This document shows, piece after piece, positions 8,018 to 15,769 of a stretch of 64,000 nucleotides of DNA. Under the pieces are notes generated by a model that searched no databases, had not been told where the DNA came from, and saw nothing but the letters and a program-made list of their open reading frames with translations. Made by a program: the position numbers and the translations under genes. Within the stretch, counting starts at the first letter, position 1; each line of letters starts with the position of its first letter. The DNA comes from Chishuiella changwenlii (GTDB lineage Bacteria > Bacteroidota > Bacteroidia > Flavobacteriales > Weeksellaceae): NCBI RefSeq assembly GCF_900142565.1, contig NZ_FRBH01000003.1, forward strand, positions 62,001 to 126,000. Reading direction: 5' to 3'.

Positions 8018-9169
8018 ATGAAAACTTCAATCAACTTCAAATGCGTCAAAGATGATTCGGAAGTTCATAATTTTCGTAAAAAATCTTACGATTATATTCG
8101 AAAAGATCTAACCAAAAATAATGAATATTGGTTAGGTGAAAAAATTGCTATTCGTAGAAATAAAATCGAGCAATACTGTAAAGAAAAATCAGGTAGGAAA
8201 TTACAAAAAAATGCTATGCCTATTCGTGAAGCAGTTGTTGTAATTAAAGAAAAAACAACAATGTTAGATTTGCAGAATTTAGCAAAACGATTAGAAATTG
8301 AATTAAAAATTAGAGTTTTTCAAATTGCAATTCATAAAGATGAAGGACATTTTGATAAAGATACTAAAGAATGGAAACCAAACTATCATGCCCATCTAGT
8401 AGCAGATTGGCAAGATATAGAAACAGGAAAAACTTTAAAACACAAATCTCTTGATTATGTAAAAATGCAAGATATTACTGCTGAAGTTTTAGGAATGGAA
8501 CGAGGGGCTTTTGGTGGTAAAAATAGATTAGAAGCACTTGAGTTTAAAATTTCAAAAAAAGAAGAAGAATTAAATCAACTTCAAGAAAAAATTGACTTAA
8601 TTACTAAAGAATTACAAGGTAAATCTTTAAATGATTTAAAAATAATGAAGAATGATTTATTAGGATTTAAACATAACGATAAAGTAAAAACTCTAGAAAA
8701 TTATGAAAAAGTTATCAAGTCTTTAAACGTAAAATTAGATTCATTAAATCAAAATTTTAAGAAGAAAAATGAAGAAGTAATTAAATTAAAGGACAATATT
8801 TCTTTTATAAATAATGAAAATTCAAACTTAAAAATTAAGAATGCTAAGATTTTAACAGATAAAGATTTTCATGCACAGGAGAAAAATGAGTATTTGAATT
8901 CAGTTTTGCAATTATTTATAAACGAAACAAAATATAATAAGTTAAGGGATCCATATAAGGACAGATCTTCTAATGGTATTTTATTAAAAGAAGTCCAACA
9001 GATTGCATCTAAAATTATGGAGAAGAATCAAATTCCTGAATCTACAATTGACACATTGTTTTCTAATGAGAAAGTCGTTTCTATTATTTCACAAATACTT
9101 AAACCAAATAGTGTTAATAATGAAAGTAATGAAAATCAACAAAAGAGAAGACCTCGTTTTAAAAGGTAA
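8018..9169 (+). CDS. MobV-family relaxase (plasmid recombination enzyme, Pre/Mob type)
   Basis: 383 residues. The N-terminal 160 residues carry the Mob_Pre relaxase fold, with the metal-binding HUH-type sequence NYHAHLVADW near residue 127 and the conserved downstream region ending GMERG. Residues about 165-270 are a long Lys/Glu-rich coiled coil, usual for this family. The enzyme nicks oriT and starts strand transfer, using the conjugation machinery of another element. Its presence defines the island as mobilizable. Confidence 0.87.
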   Translation: MKTSINFKCVKDDSEVHNFRKKSYDYIRKDLTKNNEYWLGEKIAIRRNKIEQYCKEKSGRKLQKNAMPIREAVVVIKEKTTMLDLQNLAKRLEIELKIRVFQIAIHKDEGHFDKDTKEWKPNYHAHLVADWQDIETGKTLKHKSLDYVKMQDITAEVLGMERGAFGGKNRLEALEFKISKKEEELNQLQEKIDLITKELQGKSLNDLKIMKNDLLGFKHNDKVKTLENYEKVIKSLNVKLDSLNQNFKKKNEEVIKLKDNISFINNENSNLKIKNAKILTDKDFHAQEKNEYLNSVLQLFINETKYNKLRDPYKDRSSNGILLKEVQQIASKIMEKNQIPESTIDTLFSNEKVVSIISQILKPNSVNNESNENQQKRRPRFKR

Positions 9170-9254
9170 ATTATTAATAAACATATTAACTAAAATTTAG
9201 TTATTTTTACATCATTAAAATAGTAATTACGTACGCGTAAGCTATCGTCAATTG

Positions 9255-9373
9255 GTGACAGAAAACCGCGAATTTTCAAAACAACCAAATTTTCGATGGG
9301 CTTACGCCCATGTCTATATATGGCGTGGGCTAAGTCTTTCTGGTTGTTGGGTTCTTCGCGGTACCTCTGTCAC
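9255..9373. other. highly structured non-coding element (119 bp)
   Basis: Nested complementary arms: GTGACAG (9255-9261) with CTGTCAC (9367-9373), CCGCGAA (9266-9272) with TTCGCGG (9355-9361), AACAACCA (9280-9287) with TGGTTGTT (9341-9348). Inside is a 6-bp hairpin ATGGGC-TTAC-GCCCAT (9296-9311). It is much richer in GC than its surroundings and holds no ORF. It could be a structured RNA, a single-strand origin, or a transfer/recombination site. It belongs to the mobility module by position. Confidence 0.6.
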
Positions 9374-9420
9374 GAAATGTATTTAGTTCCACGCTACTTT
9401 TTTCTAAAAACAATCTAGAC

Positions 9421-9930
9421 ATGGAGAATCAATTAACACTACAAGAGAAAAAAAGTATTATTTCTCAATTTTTAAATATTTCCTTTTTTGGAAATATTAA
9501 TCCACCAGAATTTAAACGATTAAATGAAGTTGAAGTAAAAGAGTTTTCTGATTCTTTTAAATCAGGAATTCTGAATAGAACAGAAGATTTTAAACCATTT
9601 ATCATAAGTTCAATTTCAGCATATATTTCAAATTTGAATGAAACTGAAAGAAAGAAACTGTATTTGATGATGATATCTACTGGAAATTTTACTGCAGATG
9701 CTTTTTTATTCAATGAAAATGATGCTAGCATCGAAGAAATACATATTAGTATTCTTGAAGCAATTGAAAAAAATCAAAATAACTTATTTGTTAATTTATT
9801 TTTTTCTCGAATTCTAACTATAAAAGGAGGGATTATAGCTCATAAAAAGCATTATGCTACGAAAGAATGGTACGATTCTGCTATAGAAAATCAGTTGAAT
9901 GACTATAATGAATTATGTTTTATTAATTAA
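9421..9930 (+). CDS. hypothetical protein
   Basis: 169 residues, family not recognised. No signal peptide or membrane helix. It is mostly helical in pattern, with Asn/Ile/Phe-rich segments. It follows the structured element at 9255 by 47 bp and precedes a secreted protein gene by 12 bp, so these two may be one transcript. Codon use is AT-rich like the mobility genes. Confidence 0.5.
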   Translation: MENQLTLQEKKSIISQFLNISFFGNINPPEFKRLNEVEVKEFSDSFKSGILNRTEDFKPFIISSISAYISNLNETERKKLYLMMISTGNFTADAFLFNENDASIEEIHISILEAIEKNQNNLFVNLFFSRILTIKGGIIAHKKHYATKEWYDSAIENQLNDYNELCFIN

Positions 9931-9942
9931 ATATTTGACAAA

Positions 9943-10497
9943 ATGAAAGCAAGATTTACAATATTCATCTTATTCTATATGATTTTAAATTCTTTCTCTT
10001 TTGCTCAACAAAAATGCCCTGATTTAGAAAACGAACTTAAATTTCAAAAGGCTAAAAATGAGGAATTATTAAAGGAAAATCGTTATTACAAAGAAACGTT
10101 AGATTTATTGAAACCAATTCACTCGGTTAAAATTGATGGTTTACAACTTGATATTACAAGTGTTGTAGGTTCTAAAGCTGATAACACCGTTACAGTAACT
10201 TTTATGTATAAAAATATAGAAGTAGAAACTCGAAGCTTTTTCCAATGTGAGCAGGCTTATTTTATAGATCCACAAGGAAATCAAGCTCAGATGTATGAAG
10301 TATTTGTGTCATTTAATAATGGAATTCGAGCCGAAAATATCAAACCTAATATCCCAACCAAAGCAACCATCACATTTAAAACAACCGAAACTAACTTCCC
10401 AATCATGCGACAATTAAAAATAATCGTTTATCCAAAAGAAGTAATGGCAAAACAAATTGAAGCAATTTTTGAAAATCTAGATGTTGTATGGAAATAG
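9943..10497 (+). CDS. hypothetical secreted protein
   Basis: 184 residues with a clear signal peptide (about 1-21, cleavage likely after SFA). A short coiled-coil stretch follows (residues about 28-55, ENELKFQKAKNEELLKENR), then a beta-rich domain. No catalytic motif is seen. Exported, probably periplasmic; function unknown. Its role in the mobile element is not evident. Confidence 0.55.
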   Translation: MKARFTIFILFYMILNSFSFAQQKCPDLENELKFQKAKNEELLKENRYYKETLDLLKPIHSVKIDGLQLDITSVVGSKADNTVTVTFMYKNIEVETRSFFQCEQAYFIDPQGNQAQMYEVFVSFNNGIRAENIKPNIPTKATITFKTTETNFPIMRQLKIIVYPKEVMAKQIEAIFENLDVVWK

Positions 10498-10504
10498 GAA
10501 ATGT

Positions 10505-10534
10505 ATGAGCCGATTAGTATTTATAATCGGTTCA
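10505..10534 (+). terminator. hairpin after the secreted protein gene
   Basis: ATGAGCCGATTA pairs with TAATCGGTTCAT across a 6-nt loop, 7 bp beyond the stop. The T-run is weak. Confidence 0.5.
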
Positions 10535-10615
10535 TTTGTTCTAAATAAAATTTTGTTAATAGATAAATTGTTGATGATGTTATTTAAGGTATTATTTTAG
10601 ATAAAAATTACAACT

Positions 10616-10834
10616 ATGAGTAAGAAAACTGTATTTGATGATATTAACTCGTCTAATAAATTTGAATTGTCAATTAATGAGTCTTTTAATTCACTTTTTA
10701 TAAAAATTAAAGTAGATGAAAATGGAGATGATGAAGATGTTAAATCTGCATGGATGACTATTGATTATAGAGATCTGGATGGTTTAATTGAAGCAATTGC
10801 TGGATATAAAAAGAAAATAGAAGATAATATTTAG
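10616..10834 (+). CDS. small acidic hypothetical protein
   Basis: 72 residues, rich in Asp/Glu (for example DENGDDEDVK). No known motif. Cytoplasmic by composition. It stands alone with its own terminator, between the mobility module and CBASS. Small acidic proteins on mobile elements can be anti-restriction or regulatory factors, but nothing here shows that. Confidence 0.45.
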   Translation: MSKKTVFDDINSSNKFELSINESFNSLFIKIKVDENGDDEDVKSAWMTIDYRDLDGLIEAIAGYKKKIEDNI

Positions 10835-10837
10835 TTT

Positions 10838-10872
10838 AAAAGTCGTTTAAAGTATATTTAAACGGCTTTTAT
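10838..10872 (+). terminator. terminator after the small acidic gene
   Basis: AAAAGTCGTTTAAA pairs with TTTAAACGGCTTTT (one G-T pair), a 14-bp stem with a 5-nt loop directly after the stop. Confidence 0.7.
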
Positions 10873-10980
10873 ATTAGGAAAAGTTTTGCAATTTTATTAT
10901 ACATTTCTATTTCGCGATTATATAAATATTATTATTTACTAATTATGACTTGATTGAGTTATTGAACACTTTATTGTTTT

Positions 10981-11016
10981 AATAAAACAAGTCATTTAGT
11001 CATGTCTTGTTTTATT
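10981..11016 (+). terminator. hairpin in the leader region before CBASS
   Basis: AATAAAACAAG and CTTGTTTTATT form a perfect 11-bp stem about 120 bp before the CD-NTase start. It may insulate the CBASS operon from upstream transcription. The rest of the 300-bp gap is AT-rich, with no gene and no convincing promoter box. Confidence 0.4.
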
Positions 11017-11135
11017 TTTAAGCATATTTGTCATAATAATTAATTAAATTTTATTGATTTAATGCAATAAATCGTATTGGTGTTTTATTTGTATATAGTT
11101 GATTTAATTAATATTCATATGAAATACAGAAGATT

Positions 11136-12104
11136 ATGGCAGTAAATAAAAATGAGCATTTAAATAAAGTTTTGGAAACGCATCGTATGTTTCATATCAA
11201 TGCTTTAGTGACAAAACATAAAGAAAAAAGAGATGAAATTAAAGAAGCTTTAGAAACAGAATTCAATTCTAAAATATACAGCCCTTTTAATTCTGGTTCT
11301 TTTGGTAAACATACTGCTATCAATACTAAATTTGATTTAGATATTGTTGCTCCATTTAAAAAAGATTCTTTCTCTACAATAGAGGATATGTTTAATGAAG
11401 TATATGAGTTTTTGTATAATAAGTATCATTATACAGGTAAAGCAGAGGTGAGAAAACAAAAAGTTTCTATTGGTGTAATATTTAATATTGATCAAGACGG
11501 TGATCAAATTAGTATTGATGTGGTTCCTGGTAGAGAATTGACTCAAGATACATATCTTAAAGAAAAAGATCTTAATATCTATTTTAATGAAGATAAATGG
11601 GGATTTTCTAAAGGATCTTATATGAAAACTAATATCCAAGCACAGATTGATCATATTAAAGGTAAAGATTCTGAAAGAAAAATAATTAGATTATTTAAGA
11701 TTTGGAAAAATTCAAATAGTGAAGAGTTCAAGTCATTTATGTTAGAGTTGATATCAATTAAAGCATTTGATAAGTCCACTATTGAAGGTGATTTATGGGG
11801 TAAACTAAAAGGAGTTATGACTTATATAAGAGACAATGTTACCAATGATAGTTTTACTTTAAAAGACCCGGGGAATTCTAATAATGATGTGATTCAAACT
11901 TTATCTACTTCACAAAGACAACATCTTTCTGATAGAATGAGGATAATTATTGACAACATTGAAGCTAATGCTGAAAATATAAAATCATATTTTCCTATCA
12001 ATGAAGAATTTGATATTCCAGAAGAAAATAATTCGAGTTCTTACGGAGTAAAAGAATCAAGTACTGTATTTTCAATACCTTCAGATAATCAACGTTTTGG
12101 ATAA
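11136..12104 (+). CDS. CBASS CD-NTase (cGAS/DncV-like nucleotidyltransferase)
   Basis: 322-residue nucleotidyltransferase that would make a cyclic oligonucleotide signal on phage infection. The NTase signature GSFGKHTAIN (from about residue 53) leads to the catalytic pair DLD near 66-68. The third carboxylate is in ISIDVVPG near 126. The protein ends ...NQRFG, with a C-terminal glycine, the residue that Cap2 enzymes of type II CBASS join to target proteins. The stop overlaps the Cap2 start, so translation is coupled. First gene of a four-gene operon. Product nucleotide and clade cannot be told by eye. Confidence 0.88.
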   Translation: MAVNKNEHLNKVLETHRMFHINALVTKHKEKRDEIKEALETEFNSKIYSPFNSGSFGKHTAINTKFDLDIVAPFKKDSFSTIEDMFNEVYEFLYNKYHYTGKAEVRKQKVSIGVIFNIDQDGDQISIDVVPGRELTQDTYLKEKDLNIYFNEDKWGFSKGSYMKTNIQAQIDHIKGKDSERKIIRLFKIWKNSNSEEFKSFMLELISIKAFDKSTIEGDLWGKLKGVMTYIRDNVTNDSFTLKDPGNSNNDVIQTLSTSQRQHLSDRMRIIIDNIEANAENIKSYFPINEEFDIPEENNSSSYGVKESSTVFSIPSDNQRFG

Positions 12105-13759
12105 TGAGATTTGACAAAATCAAGACAATTATAAATAAAATTCCTTTTGTCAAGAATTTAAATGATATAAGGCAAGAGGAATTTTTTATTGTTGGGAATG
12201 TAGATATTTTATTTGATGGTTTAGATAAACCTTTAAATTTTGAATTTACTATAACGAAAGAATACCCTTTAAAGAGTTTTGATTCAGAATCTATTAAGTT
12301 TTCTAATCCTGATTTTATAGAATATAATCATGTGATGCAGAATGGCTTAATTTGTATTCATACGTCTCATAGTAGATCTTTAGAAAGTAAATTACAGATT
12401 GATTTTAATTCTCTTAAAAATTGGATTGTAAAATATTACATTAATAAAGATATTGATTCTAATTATGAACATGTTGTTGTAAATGATTCTAGTATTGAAG
12501 GAAATACATATTCGTTTATTTTTTCAGAAACTAATAATAGTTTTAACCAATCTGAATTTGGCTCAGTTGAGATGGCTTATTTAAACCAAGGTAGATACAG
12601 AGAAGGTAGTATTTTTAATTTTCTTGTGAAAGAATTTAAAGATTGTAAAACACAAGAAAGTAAACAATGTAATTGGAGTAATCAATATAGTAATTTAGAA
12701 ACAAATTTTGAAGGAGTGTATTATTTCTATGATAATCCACCTGCAGTTTATAATAAATTTGTTTTCAATACTTGGAATGAACTTCAGTTTAGTCAAGATT
12801 TTTTAGATTTTTTATTTAAACTAGAAACTGAAATTCAATATTCTGAATATAAGTCATTCCCTTTATTTATAGGATATAAGATTAATGAAACTGAAATTCA
12901 TTGGCAAGTTTCTATTTTAGAAATAGGTAATTTCCCTCTAAAGGGGATACCAACAAAAATTGATGGAAAGAAAACAGGTAAATGGAAAACAGATTTAGTG
13001 GATGAAAAAATAAATTGGGCTTTATCAAGAAATGCATCTTATCAATATTTTTTTGGAAGAGGTAAATTCTCTAATGAATTAACAGATAAAAAAATTATGA
13101 TTATCGGTATTGGCGCTGTTGGTAGTATAATAGCTAAAACTCTTATTAGGTGCGGATGTAAGTTTATTGATTTTATTGACCACGACATTAAAGAACCTGA
13201 GAATGTATGTCGATCAGAATATTTTTTTAAAAATGGAATTGCCAATAAAACCTATGAACTAGAGAAGATTCTATATGAAATATCACCTCATGCAAATTGT
13301 AAAGGTTTACAGAGTAATTATTTTGAAAATGTAATTAAATCATTTTATACCGAAGATGAATTTAAAATGAATATTGAAAATGATTTAGAATATTATGATT
13401 TAATAATTGATTGTTCAACTGATAATGATTTAATGTACGTTTTAAATTCATTAAAATTAAATATTGACTTAATAAATATTTCATTGACAAATCACTCAAA
13501 AGAGTTAGTTTGTGCTTTCTATCCTAATACTTATTCGTTTGTAAATAATCAATTTTCTAATGTATTAAATAATGATGTTGAAGATTTATATGAACCAACA
13601 GGATGTTGGAGTCCAACATTTAAAGCTTCATATAATGATATAAATACGATGGTTCAAATAGCATTGAAACGTTTGAACAAAATATTCAGTGGAGAATTGA
13701 GTAAAAATAATTTTGTGATTCAAGAAATTGAAGATCAACTAAAAATCATAGAATATTGA
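12104..13759 (+). CDS. cap2: CBASS Cap2, E2-E1 fusion (ubiquitin-transfer-like enzyme)
   Basis: 551 residues. The N-terminal E2-like domain has its likely catalytic Cys in NGLICIH (near residue 85). The C-terminal E1/ThiF adenylation domain has the nucleotide loop GIGAVG (near 331-336), the acidic FIDHD strand, the Arg in ENVCRSEY, and a candidate E1 Cys in TGCWSPTF (near 500). Cap2 adenylates the CD-NTase C-terminal glycine and transfers it, which primes signal synthesis. It starts at the last base of the CD-NTase stop codon and ends overlapping Cap3. Confidence 0.87.
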   Translation: MRFDKIKTIINKIPFVKNLNDIRQEEFFIVGNVDILFDGLDKPLNFEFTITKEYPLKSFDSESIKFSNPDFIEYNHVMQNGLICIHTSHSRSLESKLQIDFNSLKNWIVKYYINKDIDSNYEHVVVNDSSIEGNTYSFIFSETNNSFNQSEFGSVEMAYLNQGRYREGSIFNFLVKEFKDCKTQESKQCNWSNQYSNLETNFEGVYYFYDNPPAVYNKFVFNTWNELQFSQDFLDFLFKLETEIQYSEYKSFPLFIGYKINETEIHWQVSILEIGNFPLKGIPTKIDGKKTGKWKTDLVDEKINWALSRNASYQYFFGRGKFSNELTDKKIMIIGIGAVGSIIAKTLIRCGCKFIDFIDHDIKEPENVCRSEYFFKNGIANKTYELEKILYEISPHANCKGLQSNYFENVIKSFYTEDEFKMNIENDLEYYDLIIDCSTDNDLMYVLNSLKLNIDLINISLTNHSKELVCAFYPNTYSFVNNQFSNVLNNDVEDLYEPTGCWSPTFKASYNDINTMVQIALKRLNKIFSGELSKNNFVIQEIEDQLKIIEY

Positions 13760-14220
13760 TATTAATTAATACATATAATAATCTTAAAATAAAGATAGAA
13801 GAAGCGTTAATAAATAAGATTGGTGAAATTGCGATACAACATTTTCCAAATGAGATTGGAGGTTTTTTGATTGGAAAATATTCTAATAATCACTCACTCG
13901 TAGAGATTGAAGATATAATTCTTCCTAATAAATATAAAAACTCACCAACTATGTTTCAAAGATCTGCAAATGATTTATCTGAAGAATTTAAAAAAGAGTT
14001 TAATAAAAACCAAAGATTTTATATTGGAGAATGGCATTCTCATCCTAATGCATCTACAATGTACAGCAGTATGGACTTAAAAGCAATGATTGAAACAGTT
14101 AATAGTCCAACAGTAATGATTACAAATCCAATACTTTTAATAATAAGTACAAACAATTCGAAGATTAATAATTACACATTTTATTGTTTGTCAGAAAATA
14201 AATTACACAAATATGAGTAA
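13756..14220 (+). CDS. cap3: CBASS Cap3, JAB/JAMM isopeptidase
   Basis: 154-residue metalloprotease that reverses Cap2 conjugation. The JAMM motif is complete: a Glu in EIGGFLIG (near residue 34) and HSHPNASTMYSSMD (near 94-107), which gives HxH, ten residues, then Asp. The start is a TTG inside the overlap TTGA with the Cap2 stop; no nearer ATG fits. The gene then overlaps the next ORF by 8 bp. Having E1/E2 and JAB components places this CBASS in type II. Confidence 0.87.
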   Translation: MILINTYNNLKIKIEEALINKIGEIAIQHFPNEIGGFLIGKYSNNHSLVEIEDIILPNKYKNSPTMFQRSANDLSEEFKKEFNKNQRFYIGEWHSHPNASTMYSSMDLKAMIETVNSPTVMITNPILLIISTNNSKINNYTFYCLSENKLHKYE

Positions 14221-15046
14221 CAAAATACCATTAAATCAACTGTTCAATGGTTTACAGAGTCAAATGAGTGCTCAATTAAATACAAATCGTGAATTTATCA
14301 ATCACCCTGGCTCTAAAGGAGATGCTTTAGAAGAAGCTTGGATTGAATGGTTAAGAAAATATTTACCGAATAGATATAGTGTTGATAAAGGGATTGTAAT
14401 AGACCATGAAGGAAATACAAGTCACCAAATAGATATTATAATTTATGATAATTGGTTTACACCTTTCATATTTACACAAAATGGTTTTCACTATATTCCT
14501 GCAGAAGGTGTATATGCAGTTTTTGAAGTTAAACCAGATTTAAAAGGTAATGTTGAAGAGAAAACATATATAGAATATGCTGGTGATAAAATAGAGAGTG
14601 TGCGTAAATTAAAAAGAACTTCTACAGACATTATTAATGCCGGTGATAAATGGAAAGCACGACCATTAACAAAAATTGTGGGAGGTATTTTAGCTAGTAC
14701 AAATACAATTAAAAAGACTTCGACAATTGAAAAGCATTTAAAGTCGTTGACAGGATTAAAATCTATAGATTTTGGTTGCGCAGTAGACTATGGGAGTTTT
14801 TATATTGATTATATTGGATCAGAAGATGTTAATAAAAAAGATGTTGATGAATTTCAAGAGAGATTTCTGAATTATTATAATGATAGAACATTTAATAAGA
14901 TTGAGTTTAGTGATAAAGAAAATTCATTAGTTACATTTTTTATGCAATTAACTAGATACCTTCAACAAGCGATAGGGACGGTTGCAGCAATTGATCTACA
15001 AAAATATCTTGATAGTATTGGTGAAAAGCTAGATGAGGAAATTTAA
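14213..15046 (+). CDS. putative CBASS effector, PD-(D/E)XK-like (DUF6602-like)
   Basis: 277 residues. The core has HQIDIIIYD (Asp near 71) and AVFEVKPDL (E-V-K near 104-106), the order expected for a PD-(D/E)XK nuclease, with ALEEAWIEWL giving an N-terminal Glu. Length and motif recall DUF6602 proteins. It overlaps the JAB gene by 8 bp and occupies the usual effector slot of the operon. There is no SAVED domain, membrane segment or phospholipase motif, so how it would sense the nucleotide is unclear. A nuclease effector is inference from fold and place. Confidence 0.65.
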   Translation: MSNKIPLNQLFNGLQSQMSAQLNTNREFINHPGSKGDALEEAWIEWLRKYLPNRYSVDKGIVIDHEGNTSHQIDIIIYDNWFTPFIFTQNGFHYIPAEGVYAVFEVKPDLKGNVEEKTYIEYAGDKIESVRKLKRTSTDIINAGDKWKARPLTKIVGGILASTNTIKKTSTIEKHLKSLTGLKSIDFGCAVDYGSFYIDYIGSEDVNKKDVDEFQERFLNYYNDRTFNKIEFSDKENSLVTFFMQLTRYLQQAIGTVAAIDLQKYLDSIGEKLDEEI

Positions 15047-15124
15047 AAATTTGTTTTGTTCGGCTCAGAATTAAACTGTAGTAAATCATTTGTATATTTA
15101 TAGTTTATTGAATTTATTATTAAA

Positions 15125-15658
15125 ATGAAAAAATTAGATACAAATTGGTTGAGTCCTGATAAGATTAGAATTTTAAAAAGAATTTCTTTTAAATCGAAAC
15201 TAAATCCTAATGTTATAGGCAATATTATTTATACTAGATCATTTACTAATGAGTATAAGCTGAAATTAGAAAAAAATGAAGAAAATGAGGTTGATGATAT
15301 TGAACGTATAAGAAGTTTAATGGATGATGAATATCCAAGATATGATTGTTATCCAAATGATAGTTTAGATAGTAGTATATTAAATGCTGTTAGAGAAATT
15401 TTCCCTGAATCAAGTGTTGAAAATAATCTTATTATACACGAATTAGAATTAGAGGAAATAAGATTATCGATACAATCAAAAATAGCTATATGTAGCAATA
15501 TGAATATTTGTTGGGATGAAAATATGAATTTAAAATGTAATCGATATTGTTTAAATATTTTTAGTACTCTAGATAAAAATGAGTTTTCTAATTTGTGTTT
15601 TGAGGCGAAAATTCAGAAATCTGATGTAGAAAAATTATCAACACTAGAATTTAAGTAA
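15125..15658 (+). CDS. hypothetical protein after the CBASS operon
   Basis: 177 residues, not recognised. The second half has several Cys (CSNMNICW, LKCNRYCL, LCFEAK) that could bind metal, but without a standard spacing. No signal peptide. It lies 78 bp after the putative effector on the same strand and ends at a terminator, so it may belong to the same transcript as an accessory gene or stand alone. Confidence 0.5.
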   Translation: MKKLDTNWLSPDKIRILKRISFKSKLNPNVIGNIIYTRSFTNEYKLKLEKNEENEVDDIERIRSLMDDEYPRYDCYPNDSLDSSILNAVREIFPESSVENNLIIHELELEEIRLSIQSKIAICSNMNICWDENMNLKCNRYCLNIFSTLDKNEFSNLCFEAKIQKSDVEKLSTLEFK

Positions 15659-15681
15659 TAATATAATAGTTTACTATACTT

Positions 15682-15720
15682 ATCCCTATTTAAATAAATT
15701 TTTATTAGGGATTTTTATTT
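15682..15720 (+). terminator. terminator closing the CBASS region
   Basis: ATCCCTA pairs with TAGGGAT around an AT-rich loop, followed by T-rich sequence. Confidence 0.6.
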
Positions 15721-15769
15721 TTAGGAGTTTTTCAAAACAGGTATTGTAAATTAGCAAAAAATCTATACT

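Noticed and set aside
9003-9200. 65-codon frame overlapping the end of the relaxase gene
   Set aside because: It is out of frame within the MobV coding end, with Leu/Lys-rich shadow composition.
9255-9373. Retron non-coding RNA
   Set aside because: No reverse transcriptase is encoded nearby, so only a structured element is claimed.
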